From NCBI RefSeq assembly GCF_964204645.1, contig NC_134030.1:22449210-22513209 (forward strand): DNA of 64,000 nucleotides. The letters are read 5' to 3'. Under the pieces are notes generated by a model that worked only from the letters and a program-made list of their open reading frames with translations, ran no database searches and had not been told where the DNA came from. Of this stretch, positions 1 to 10,264 are shown piece by piece. The stretch comes from Tubulanus polymorphus. Lineage: Eukaryota > Nemertea > Palaeonemertea > Tubulaniformes > Tubulanidae. A program made the position numbers and the translations under genes. Positions within the stretch are counted from its first letter, which is position 1, and each line of letters starts with the position of its first letter.

Positions 1-68
1 AGATTCTGAATGACAGTACACCAACTGTGTGTATGCTACTGAACTGTGGAGCCAGCGCTTTTCAAAAG
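1..68 (+). CDS. ankyrin-repeat gene, internal exon (partial)
   Basis: Open from base 3 (ATT CTG AAT GAC ...) to a donor AG|GTATCT at 68/69, ending in phase 0. The peptide contains the ankyrin-type stretch VCMLLNCGASA, the usual second helix and turn (xLLxxGA). It joins in phase to the exon at 396, whose first residues DDKSGQTAIHFA are the start of the next ankyrin repeat. The gene begins to the left of the window, so total length and family are unknown. Seen directly: reading frame, donor and ankyrin signature. Inferred: that it belongs with the next exon. Confidence 0.6.
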
Positions 69-395
69 GTATCTTTTATACTCATGAAACTTTATAAATT
101 ACGGGAGTCAAAATTTGGACACTTTTGCCAATTGTACAAAAATAAGTAAACTATTTCGTAGATTCTTATGGGAGGCCCAGAGAAAATTCTGTTTGTTGAA
201 ACAAATGCGAATTTCAAGAATGAGTTGCCCAGTTGCAAGTTTAATCCATTTCATTTTGCCTTTCTGGGCAACTTGACATTTTAGAGGGTGGGTGCCCATC
301 CCCTGCACCCTCCCTTCAGATCCACCATTGAATCAGAAGCCCAGAAAATCTAAAATGTAGAGGATTAATTTGAATAAATTTGCATATTTAATTAG

Positions 396-725
396 GACGA
401 TAAATCTGGACAGACGGCAATTCATTTTGCCGTGGCAACGCAGGACTACCGTCTCGTACATGAGGTTCTCCGCATTACGCCAAACATAGCGGAGGTAATA
501 AATATTCCTCGCATGGATAAGAACACGCCGCTCCACCTGGTGGCCGGAATGGAATTCAGAACGCCAGACGAGCACGTGCACATGGTTCAGATGTTGCTGC
601 ATTACGGGGCCGAGCGTGAATGCAAAAACCAAGAGGGGAAATATCCGTATCAAGTCGCCAAAGGCAACCAACAGGTCGGTTTGAAAAGAAAACGTATTCG
701 AAATTTCGTAAATACTCGATTCTAA
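396..725 (+). CDS. ankyrin-repeat gene, probable last exon
   Basis: The exon starts after an acceptor (TTAATTAG|GAC) in phase 0. It encodes about 93 residues with two ankyrin repeats: SGQTAIHFAVATQDYRLVHEVL and, after a linker, KNTPLHLVAGMEF...HMVQMLLHYGAE followed by the start of a third (NQEGKYPYQVAKG). It then either reads on to a stop at 723-725, adding a basic end (LKRKRIR), or splices at the weak donor CAACAG|GTCGGT at 674/675. An AATAAA overlaps the stop codon (724-729), which favours the terminal reading but would give a very short 3' UTR. The long second loop and basic end recall IkB/NF-kB-type ankyrin domains, but this is only a resemblance. Ankyrin repeats mediate protein binding; the partner cannot be read from here. 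Confidence 0.65.
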   Translation, partial: DDKSGQTAIHFAVATQDYRLVHEVLRITPNIAEVINIPRMDKNTPLHLVAGMEFRTPDEHVHMVQMLLHYGAERECKNQEGKYPYQVAKGNQQVGLKRKRIRNFVNTRF

Positions 726-2290
726 TAAAAGATGGCGCTGCTGCTACATTTTTCTTTCGTTTGCACATTCAGATCGAAACCCTGTTGAATTTGAAGAATC
801 GATGATGTTGAATTCTGTGTCTCCGAACAAAATGGCCGTCGAAACAAGATCCAAAGTGAAATATAGAAACTTTAACCCCCCTCTGTCAGTGTGATGCTGG
901 CCCGCTGCCCGGGCAGTGTGATGCTGGCCCGCCACCCGCCTGCAGAAACAATGAAATTGTAAATATCTATTTAACTAGTTCTATAACGGTGAAAAACTAG
1001 AGATTGAAATTGAGATTTTAGAGAATTTTTTTGTTAAATGTAATTTGAGGGATTTTTAAGGTAAATCGATGCAATTTTAAAATTGAGGGGATTTTGAGAG
1101 GTAACTCATGAGGTTATTGAAGATGTAACAGAGGCAACACATTATTTACTTCATTGTTAGAGATAAGTTCCGAGCCAATACTTGTTGTCGATTGGTCGGT
1201 GATAGATGTCAAGCGTTGCGATTGGTCAATAATGCAGTCAGGAAAAGCTTATGATTGGTTTATTTTGTTGATGTCATTGTGAATAATTATGATTAATGTT
1301 AAAATTATGCCATCCATTAATGAATGTTCTCCTACTTGTTGTGTTCAGACTGTGCCTGTTTTTAATACAGTAAACTCCTCCTCGCTCGATACTGGGCAAC
1401 TTAGGGAACTGTCCAAGTCTTGGGGGAATTTTACCGGTATTTTTTTGGATACATTTTCCAAGTTTCCTGATTCTTGACTAGATGAAATATTTACAGCAGT
1501 CCCAATGCTACCAACCTTTCTCGGGCTGGTTCCTTAGTCATCAGACCTGTTGAAGATCATCCGAGTTCTGCGTAATCCAATTTTAAACAACTTAAGACCA
1601 GGTTAATAACCACTTTTCGACAAGAACCAGACCCGGATTAAGGCAAAGTCTACATTGTACTAGGCTTGCTAATTCGATATGTAACTACGCCTTTCATGAA
1701 GTACATGTAAATATCACACATGCATGCAGAATAGGAGGGGATGACTCATGTTCAATGTAAATACCACTCTTTTTAACGCACCTTTCTCGTTAGAATACCA
1801 TGTTTTCTATTGGTGCCAGCAGCAGCAGCAGCAGCAGCAGCATTATAAAGGACTTTAACTTTTATGGGTTGTTGAAGATTTTTGCAAACAAACTTGATGA
1901 CGACAGAGCTGCCAAAAACCATAATATAAATCATAGAATTGGGCATTATGATTATTATTCATATAATTATTATTATTGTAAGAATTCATAAATTCTATTT
2001 AATTACAGCAACTATTATTTGCACATCACTGAAGATATGTATTTTACAAACTCTATACATGTGAGATATTCTTTAGATTAATGAAATAAACTGCCAAAAC
2101 ATTGTTCAAATGAAATTCGTTTTCAATGTAAATAGAAAAATAAACTGTTTTATCTGTGCTTCTCATATTTATGATTAAATTAGTTCGACTACTGAATTTA
2201 TAGAATCATTTAAGAAGCGAAATAAAAATATTTTAACGTTTTTTGAAAATGATTTATTTTGTTTTCGTGATTCAAGTTTCTAGAACTAAA
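726..2290. other. spacer without recognisable gene
   Basis: No convincing exon seen. It contains a short direct duplication around 885-940 (CAGTGTGATGCTGGCCCGC occurs twice) and an (AGC)n microsatellite of about 8 units at 1818-1843. Otherwise it is AT-rich sequence. Confidence 0.6.
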
Positions 2291-2307
2291 GTCAAACTCG
2301 CTGTACA

Positions 2308-3235
2308 AACATCAGATATTAGACATTTTATCAGCACAGTTTTAAAAACGGAAGTTCACACTTCACATGTGTTCAGTGCTTCACCTGAGACATTTCTAAT
2401 TGAAAATTAACTACAAACACCAGACATTAGATATTTTATCAGCACACTTTCAAAAACTGATCGTCCACACTTCACATGTGTTCAGTGCTTCACCTGAGAC
2501 ATTTCGAATTGAAAATGAACTACAAACACCAGATATTAGACATTTTATCAGCACACTTTCACAAACTGATCGTTCACACTTCACATGTGTTCAGTGCTTC
2601 ACCTGAGACATTTCTAATTGAAAATTAACTACAAACACCAGATATTAGACATTTTATCAGCACACTTTCAAAAACTGATCATCCACACTTCACATGTGTT
2701 CAGTGCTTCACCTGAGACATTTCTAATTGAAAATTAACTACAAACACCAGATATTAGACATTTTATCAGCACACTTTCAAAAACTGATCGTCCACACTTC
2801 ACATGTGTTCAGTGCTTCATCTGAGACATTTTTGATTGAAAATGAACTACAAACACCAGATATTAGACATTTTATCAGCACACTTTCAAAAACTGATCGT
2901 CCACACTTCAAATGTGTTCAGTGCTTCATCTGAGACATTTTTGATTGAAAATGAACTACTAACACCAGATATTAGACATTTTATCAGAACACTTTCAAAA
3001 ACTGATCGTCCACACTTCACATGTGTTCAGTGCTTCACCTGAGACATTTTTGATTGAAAATGAACTACAAACACCAGATATTAGACATTTTATCAGCACA
3101 CTTTCAAAAACTGATCGTCCACACTTCACATGTGTTCAGTGCTTCATCTGAGACATTTTTGATTGAAAATGAACTACAAACACCAGATATTAGACATTTT
3201 ATCAGCACAGTTTCAAAAACTGATCGTCCACACTC
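2308..3235. repeat. 109-bp tandem satellite, about 8.5 copies
   Basis: A unit of 109 bp recurs head to tail; identical landmarks (for example AACTACAAACACCAGA) recur near 2727, 2836, 2945, 3054 and 3163. Copies differ by only a few substitutions (AAAATTAAC versus AAAATGAAC, TCACCTGAG versus TCATCTGAG). Because 109 is not a multiple of three, each copy shifts frame, so the overlapping 68-81 codon ORFs are a by-product and not genes. Confidence 0.95.
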
Positions 3236-3822
3236 CACTGACAAAATCATCATTATTATGATGGTTGCCAATAGGAAACAGATCCAGGCTTTAGATTGAT
3301 ACTGTTATCAGCAAAATGCAAAAACTAATTTGCCGAGTCGAGCCTGATTGAAGAAGGCCACAGTTTGAACTACTAGGAACTGTTAAAGCAAAGCATACAT
3401 CGACAAAGCGACTGGAGACAACTAGTTGCTAGTGAGTGAGTACCCACACACATCAAAAATCTAATGAAAACCAGCAACTGCATGGCTCATGCCAGTCGCT
3501 AGGTCCATAGCGCGTACATTCAGCAACTGAGATGTGTTATCTAGCAAATATTCTAAAGGCATCTCAAGTCACGTGACTCATTGCTTTGTTTTAGTCAGTT
3601 GCAACCGTGTGTTGTTGATTGTGGAGCGCTCACATCGACGGATATGACGGCAACTGAGTACAACTAGTTGCTCAAAAGTAGAACATGAGCAACTGGCTGG
3701 AACTGGAGACAGATGGACGCTAACCAATCATAAGCAAGCTCACACTGATTGTATCCAGCCAGTTGCTCTCATGCCCCGAAAACGTCGCTAGGCTTTAGAA
3801 CGGATCGAAGGAACGCTAAATT
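3236..3822. other. spacer 3' of TEN1
   Basis: No exon-like sequence. It contains several dispersed copies of a short motif around CAACTGG / CCAGTTGCT (3410-3770) in both orientations. This looks like a decayed inverted-repeat element. Confidence 0.4.
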
Positions 3823-4401
3823 TCACGTCATCGTTTTCTGATCAAGTTTTTCCCGCTCGGTTAAAAATCGTCTCTCGTTTTCGACCGCTAACTCGTAGAG
3901 TTTCATATCTAACCCGTCGACGCACCGGCTGACGAACGCCTGCAGCACCAATCCGCCGCTGTCGTCGTTCAACGATAGTTCACCGAGGAATTGAAAGAGG
4001 GAGCCACCGGCCGAATGAAACGGTTCTATAAACGCGGTGTTGACGGTTAGTAGGTGATTTTTAGCAGACGGATCCTCGATTAGAACCAGACACGACGAGA
4101 AATCGTGATCGACTAGTCTGAAACAGAAAACGAGGAATCAATTAAATCGGGAATCTGAAAACAGGAATCGGCATAAAAAACAGGAATCATCAATCTGAAA
4201 ACGTTAGGAATATGAAAACAGGAATCGGCATAAAAAACAGCTGAATCATCAATCTGAAAACGTTAGGAATCTGAAAACAGGAATCAGGATAAAAACATGA
4301 ATCAATAATCTGAAAACATTAGGAATCTGGAAACAGGAATCAGTAATCTAAAAACATGAATGAAGAATCTGAAAACATTAGGAATTTAATATTCAATTCA
4401 T

Positions 4402-4433
<32 letters not shown>

Positions 4434-4654
4434 TGATGACATCATCCAACCGAAATTCGTAGCATCGCTTCACTTCAACTTAATATTTTGCGGTTTTAGA
4501 TCGAGTGTCATCGCGAAATAATGAATTCAGCGTTAAAACATAATTGAAAATACCTGCCGGTTACTCGAACGATGTTCTCTGATCTTTTAGTAACGATATC
4601 TGGGCGTAATTCTCTGACGAAATAAATTCGACCGGTCGAACAAACCGCCTCCAT
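3823..4654 (-). CDS. TEN1: TEN1-like CST complex subunit, complete, two exons
   Basis: TEN1 is the small OB-fold subunit of the CST (CTC1-STN1-TEN1) complex, which binds single-stranded DNA at telomeres and helps DNA polymerase alpha fill in the C-strand; it acts in the nucleus. Exon 1 is 4554-4654 (ATG at 4654, 33 codons plus 2 nt, donor GGCAG|GTA). Exon 2 is 3823-4117 (acceptor TTTCAG|A, stop TGA). Together they give 131 aa, close to the roughly 120 aa usual for animal TEN1. Family hallmarks: VTGRLVDHDF near residue 31, then IEPFHSAGGSLFQFLGEL (vertebrate members have VEPFH...GSLY..LGEL), then SRCVDGLDMKLYELAVENER, matching the conserved C-V-[ED]-G-[ML] and the C-terminal helix. The splice phases agree exactly. 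The 436-bp intron carries repeats described separately. Nothing about regulation is visible. Confidence 0.9.
4140..4435. repeat. intronic repeats in TEN1
   Basis: Degenerate tandem copies of a motif around AATCTGAAAACAGGAATC (three to four larger units of roughly 60 bp), followed by an (ATC)n microsatellite of about 10 units at 4405-4433. Lies inside the TEN1 intron. Confidence 0.8.
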
Positions 4655-4679
4655 TTTTTGTTAACGGACGCTGCAGTAT

Positions 4680-7640
4680 GGCGAATTACGGGATTCGAAC
4701 CCGATCAGCTAATCGATGACAGCGATGTGAAAATCTGAAAAACATAATCTTATAGATCCTGTTTTAAATTGTAACCTAAATAAGCAAAATTCCTTGACCG
4801 ATATGATAATAGAAAACATTTCTATAGATTTTAAATTGATTGAATTGACTTGAAGGGGTAGCAATAATAATGCGGATGCGGACACGACAACCGGACTAAT
4901 GAAAAACCGGACTAATGAAAAACCGGGCCATGATTCGGCCGGGACGTTATCCTCACTGCCGTTTGGCTTGGTTGACTCTAGTCCAGCCGAGGCAAAAAAA
5001 ACAACAAAACAAAAACAGCGCGAGATGACTTCAAAATAAAACAGCGCGAGATGACTTCATCAAAACAGCGCGAGATGACTTCAAAATAAAACAGCGCGAG
5101 ATGATTCATCAAAATAGCGCGAGATGACTTCATCAAAACAGCGCGAGATGACTACAAAATAAAACAGCGCGAGATGACTTCAAAATGTGGTGAAAGGCAC
5201 CGCGTGATTTATCAATTCGATTTGAATTAACAATTAAACCAAATTTCATCATCAAAAAACTGCATCTTCTAAAAATATACGCGAAAAAATCGACATCAAA
5301 ACAAACAGCGCGCGACCAAAATCAGCCAAGATATCAGTAAATAGATTCAACCAAATTGACCAGAAACCTAGGTACCACAGGAATAGGGCCCGACCGGGAG
5401 GGGTTGAGTTGGGTGGATGCTGTCTGAACCTGAAACCAGTTGTACGTAAATGTCATTTGTATTTTATAAGAAGTAGAGTTCAACAGTTCAACTCTTCATC
5501 TTACTCAAATCACACTTAACTCACAAACTGTCAAACATTTTCAATCAAGTTCAATTGTAAATAAATGCAACTTTTAGTGTTAAAAAGTTCCGCTTGAAAT
5601 TACAATTGTATTTTATATTAACAGCTGAAATTATGTTCTAATTTATGGATCATCTAACTATTAACTAACTTTTCTAACTACTGAGGCAGGGTGAGGTTGA
5701 TGTGAGGGGATACTGAAATAGAATATAAACGATTAGACATATTATATACAGGTCGCACCTGAATTCTTCAGTCACTCTGTCATCATCATTCAACTTCAGA
5801 TTCAATCTTCTGTGACTAGGGGGTCTTGTTCTTCTCACTGAAATAGAACATACAGGCCGCACCTGAATCGGGCCACTCTGTTGTGTGCTGGGGGTGAAGA
5901 CACGTACTCTGTGGCCTAGTTTTCTGGGGTCTTGTCTCAGCGATGACCCTGAAATTGTTCTGTTTATTTCAAGAAAGTACATAATAGGCGTTGTCTAGTA
6001 AAACAATGAATTTGAAAAAACGGAAATTCTTAAAATAGAAAAAAACACCTGAAAATAGAGAGAAACCCTGGAAAAAAGAACGATGAAATACGGGATCCTG
6101 AAATGAAGATATTAGGCATCAAAATAAACAAATTGCTTCCTCCAACTGATGTCCACCTGAGATCTCCCAGGTCCCTCGCCGCTTATAGCACCCAAATTTA
6201 TATTTACTTAAACAACCGCATTTTATTTGATATATTTTGTACTAATTTCTATAACTTACTAACTCACCGAGTAAGTTCCTAATAAATAACTAAACCTATA
6301 AAACATAATTTCAGCTGTTAATGTTTTTCTAACTTACAGTTTATCCAATCCTGTGTGTGTAATGTATGAATCCAGTCATAATCATAGAGTCAATTTGAAT
6401 CCTTGTGTTTTTAACAACAGTTCATTTTTTGAGAACAGTTTATATTATATAATCCTGAATTAGTTTGAACGCGATTCCATTCCAAATAAATCCTGAAAAA
6501 GCAAGAAATTCCCAGAAATTCATAGGCCAATAAAAATGCAATTTTTGACTTTACATGTATGTGAAATGAACCTACCGGGTTTGGGTGGCGCTTATAACCA
6601 AATACAGGAAAAGGATCCAAAATCGCGACCAAACGCGAAACCTACAAATAAAATCATACAATACAGATTTAAAAAATGAATTGATTTTTGGCAGTTGTAC
6701 AAAATACAGAGTTTTCACCGCTTTCAGAAAATATTTTCAAATCGTCAATTAAAGTGTACTCATTCCAATTACGGGGCCTCCATTGAGTCCCGTATTGTTA
6801 TTTTTCGTCACTACCTCCCCGTGCCGGGAGTGGGTAATAGAATCTTCAAATTTGGGTCAGAAAATTGTTGAAGAAATCAACATAAAATTGGTGGCAAATA
6901 TTTCAATGTTTGACTTTATTAAAACTACGACAAACTCACCTTTACCAGTTACATCTTGAACTATTTAGAATATGTGTAACTCACAAGAGGTACATGTGAT
7001 ATTTGTCTGATTTTACGGGAGACATGTGCGAGCACCTCTAGGTTTGAAGACATACCAGTTGTATAAGAGGTCTATCTATGGTACAACGCCACGTACGACA
7101 AGAATGGTCGAACAATGCGTTACATTTTACATTATCTAACTATTGGGGTCAGTAAACTTACACATGTCCAACTGTTATAATCCATCTTCGCTCTATAAAC
7201 TGCGGAGCTTTACTTAAATCAATTCATTCCCCGATTGAATAAGGTAAACATGTGTGTATCAGAGACTTAAAATATCTTATAGCAATTGATTTGATTTAAT
7301 AATTAATATTTTATGACATCAACACCGGGTCCAGCTCCTAAAACATCATCATCAGTGATTGGACGCATAATCAGTCAAATACTCGTCACTGATTGGCTAA
7401 ATTAGAACAAAATCTGCATATCTAAGTAGAGATAGCGAAACTGGTTTAAACCGGTTTAGCGCGTATCACGTGACCTCGTATTGGCCGAGAACAAATGAAT
7501 GACATTTTAATAATTATTTAGGATCGAGGACGTTTTGAGTCACCGAAGTTTTATGTGTATATCAACCCACTTTAGAAATAAAAAAAGTTTTTAAATAGCG
7601 TGACCTGTAAACATCTGAGTCGCCAGTGACCCCAATCCTA
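4680..7640. other. spacer with short repeats, no supported gene
   Basis: No ORF here has both coding character and splice support. 4885-4930 holds a short duplication (ACCGGACTAATGAAAA). 5708-5790 and 5838-5890 are partial copies of one another (GGTCGCACCTGAAT / GGCCGCACCTGAAT). The 73-codon minus-strand ORF ending at 6411 has no homology I recognise. At 7448-7457 there is a perfect AAACCGGTTT palindrome. Confidence 0.5.
5015..5182. repeat. short tandem repeat, unit about 26 bp
   Basis: Six to seven copies of CAGCGCGAGATGACTTCA followed by AAAATAAAA or TCAAAA. The same CAGCGCG core returns once more near 5309. Confidence 0.85.
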
Positions 7641-7675
7641 GCTATTTAGTAACCCTAACCCTAACAGGACTCGAT

Positions 7676-7733
7676 CCTGACACCTTCAGCATGTCAGCCG
7701 AGCTTGCTAACCACTAGACCATAGATCAGTGGT
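7676..7733 (-). repeat. tRNA-like SINE head
   Basis: Read on the minus strand this has an A-box-like TGGTCTAGTGGTTAGCA and, about 35 nt later, a B-box-like AGGATCGAGTCC, with the order and spacing of an RNA polymerase III promoter. The stems are too degenerate for a working tRNA. It resembles the tRNA-like sequences at 18.9, 23.3 and 29.1 kb. Two to three CCCTAA-type hexamers lie directly beside it at 7651-7668. Confidence 0.5.
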
Positions 7734-7754
7734 GACTGACATAGGATTTAAGTT

Positions 7755-7905
7755 TGTCTGGTCAGTGTGGTGACCATTTCGCTGTGGTGACCAGTCGGGC
7801 GTGGTGACTGGTGATCAGTCAGGTGCGGTAACTGGTGGCCAGTCAGGTGTGGTGTCTGGTGATCAGTCAGGTGTCGTAACTGATGGCCTGTCAGGTGTGG
7901 TGAGG
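7755..7905. repeat. degenerate minisatellite, unit about 40 bp
   Basis: Repeats of CAGTCAGGTGTGGTGACTGGTG-like sequence, four copies with substitutions. Confidence 0.75.
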
Positions 7906-8116
7906 AGCTCAAACTACTCCCACTTCAATTCTTAATGATGAAAAAAGTTTCTGTTTCTGCCAGAGATTTAAAGTAAGGCCCTTTTGTCGTAAATTGTCTA
8001 AAATCAGAGTTTGAATTCACTCTTGATACCAGATACCTTGATATAATCTCAAACTGGATCGAAACCTCAGTTGCCCTTTAGATACTGAATGTATCTGTGT
8101 GGTTTTGTACACGCCG

Positions 8117-8262
8117 CGACTCCTATACCCGTCAGGAGACAAGACTATTCTCCTATACCCGTCAGGAGACAAGACTATTCTCCTATACCCGTCAGGAGAC
8201 AAGACATCCTCCTATACCCGTCAGGAGACAAGACTATTCTCCTATACCCATCAGGAGACACC
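8117..8262. repeat. 30-bp minisatellite, about 5 copies
   Basis: CTCCTATACCCGTCAGGAGA plus CAAGACTATT repeats head to tail. Because 30 is a multiple of three it stays open in several frames on both strands, which explains the overlapping ORFs of 60-85 codons there. I do not call these genes. Confidence 0.9.
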
Positions 8263-8813
8263 GTGGTTGAGAAAATGGTCCCATATGTGTAACAAGTGGG
8301 AACTGATGCATTTGTGGCTACTGTTTCATGTTTATTTTCGACTCATTGAGACATGATGATTCAACCCCCTGTTACCGAAAGATTTGGAGTCTTTTCTAAA
8401 ACAAAGAATAACCCTAGAATTATATATACACTGGAAAACAATATCCATAGACTAGAACTCTCGTCAACAAAACCCCGGAGCGCATAGTTGATTTAAAATT
8501 TGTCTTTTTATTTTAATATTTCAAAAAGCAGTAACGAACAACATTGACTTCAGATTTAGGATAGAATATTCTATGATAATCCAGCAACAGATAAACCCTA
8601 TATTCGCTGAACAACCAACTTTCTTATCTGGATGATTAATGGGAATCAATGAAATTAAAAAATGCTAAAAAAGCAAGAACGAAATTCATCGTTTTAGAAA
8701 ACAGATTCGTTATCAAATAAAGCTTTTGAATCGACAACAATCGATTACTTTTTTGATTAAACCTAAAACCCAAAATTCGTTTTTGCATGAATAGATCCTG
8801 AAAATTAGACTAC

Positions 8814-9205
8814 GTAGAACCAGGGAGGTGGGAGTGAACGAAGAACCAGGGAGGTGGGAGTGAACGTAGAACCAGGGAGGTGGGAGTGAACGTAGAACCA
8901 GGGAGGTGGGAGTGAACGTAGAACCAGGGAGGTGGGAGTGAACGTAGAACCAGGGAGGTGGGAGTGAACGTAGAACCAGGGAGGTGGGAGTGAACGTAGA
9001 ACCAGGGAGGTGGGAGTGAACGTAGAACCAGGGAGGTGGGAGTGAACGTAGAACCAGGGAGGTGGGAGTGAACGTAGAACCAGGGAGGTGGGAGTGAACG
9101 TAGAACCAGGGAGGTGGGAGTGAACGTAGAACCAGGGAGGTGGGAGTGAACGTAGAACCAGGGAGGTGGGAGTGAACGTAGAACCAGGGAGGTGGGAGTG
9201 AACGA
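8814..9205. repeat. 26-bp VNTR, about 15 near-identical copies
   Basis: The unit GTAGAACCAGGGAGGTGGGA plus GTGAAC (26 bp) recurs about 15 times with almost no changes; only the first and last units carry GAAGAAC. Such homogeneity points to recent expansion or active length variation. The strand is purine-rich. Confidence 0.95.
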
Positions 9206-9439
9206 AGAACGAAGTTAATCAGAGACCCGAGAGGCTGCGCGCGCAGGTTACTTGATCAGTATATAATAGTATGGTCTGGAAATTTTGGTGCATAATCCTG
9301 AATTCGCTAAAAGTTCAAGTTCAAATCTATTTCATAGAATGCTTAAGTTTAGTCGTCGATAGAATTATTCATTCAAAACAAACTAGTGAGGAATAATGTG
9401 TGGAATTTGACTCTAGTTTATTCCTCGCATGCCACAGTT

Positions 9440-9652
9440 AGATAGCGAGGCCGTGTTTCATCTCAACCGTTCAGTGCTGCCCCTATGAATGACGATAGCG
9501 GAATTTCTGTGAACTAAGATCTCCCCGATTTCATCAACGTCAATGATTTATCTGGCACGCGAGTATAATGCTAGTTCTCGTTTTTTCCGCTGTCGTTATA
9601 CGCAGCGGCAGCACCGGACGGTCGAGATCCGACCTCCTCGCTATTTTTACGG
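9440..9652. repeat. diverged inverted repeat, arms about 65 bp
   Basis: The plus-strand arm at about 9441-9510 (TAGCGAGG ... ATCTCAACCGTTCAGTGCTG ... AGCGGAA) matches the reverse complement of about 9575-9650 (TAGCGAGG ... ATCTCGACCGTCCGGTGCTG ... AGCGGAA). The arms differ at several positions, and the region is more GC-rich than its surroundings. It could be a foldback element or two opposed copies of a structured RNA gene. Confidence 0.6.
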
Positions 9653-10037
9653 TGGCGGGTGAATTGTTTCAATCATTATGATTCCATCAACGCTTAATGC
9701 GTTATTTCATAAAATACATCTTTGAATGAATTCTTAAAGCTTCTTTTGATTAGAAATGATTCTCAATTTGTGTTTTTTTTCGAACTAGACGCTTCACTTC
9801 ATACTCATCTAATCATTTCTGAATCCAGCGTGTCTGAGTGGTTGTCGTGTAAAATTAATTGAGTTCGGCAAGAATTTTATTGATATTTTATAGATAGGAG
9901 ATATGAACAAGTTAACAGTCAATTCTTGGAGAGCGCTATAAAATACCGATAAGTCACCCGATCACTTGATCGACACAAACGAAATTGAACTCATTTTTTT
10001 AAATCATCAAAACAAACTCGATATTCATAATCTAAAT

Positions 10038-10104
10038 CACGTGTTAATATTACGTCTGTATTTAACGACGACGACCTATTTTTGAAACGGTAAAATTCTT
10101 ACCG
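10038..10104 (+). promoter_or_regulatory. conserved upstream block of family X gene A
   Basis: A block of about 80 bp is nearly identical upstream of both family X genes. It contains a CACGTG E-box (10038-10043) and, 45 bp further, the imperfect palindrome CGGTAAAATTCTTACCG (10088-10104). A TATA-like TATTTATAG follows at about 10144. Conservation may only reflect recent duplication, so promoter function is inferred from position. Confidence 0.4.
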
Positions 10105-10264
10105 AACTGGTTTTTGCCGCGCAACCCGCACTTCGTACAGTTACTATTTATAGACGCATATCACGGAACCCTGGAAATACCACTTGATTGTTCTTATTGG
10201 AAACTTATGCAACGCCTAAAAGGTATTAGTTTGTTTTTGGTGGGCGTATGCTGAACGTCTGAAC

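Noticed and set aside
2400-3299. Series of 68-81 codon ORFs in the 109-bp array
   Set aside because: The unit is not a multiple of three, so each ORF spans two units in a shifting frame; satellite, not gene.
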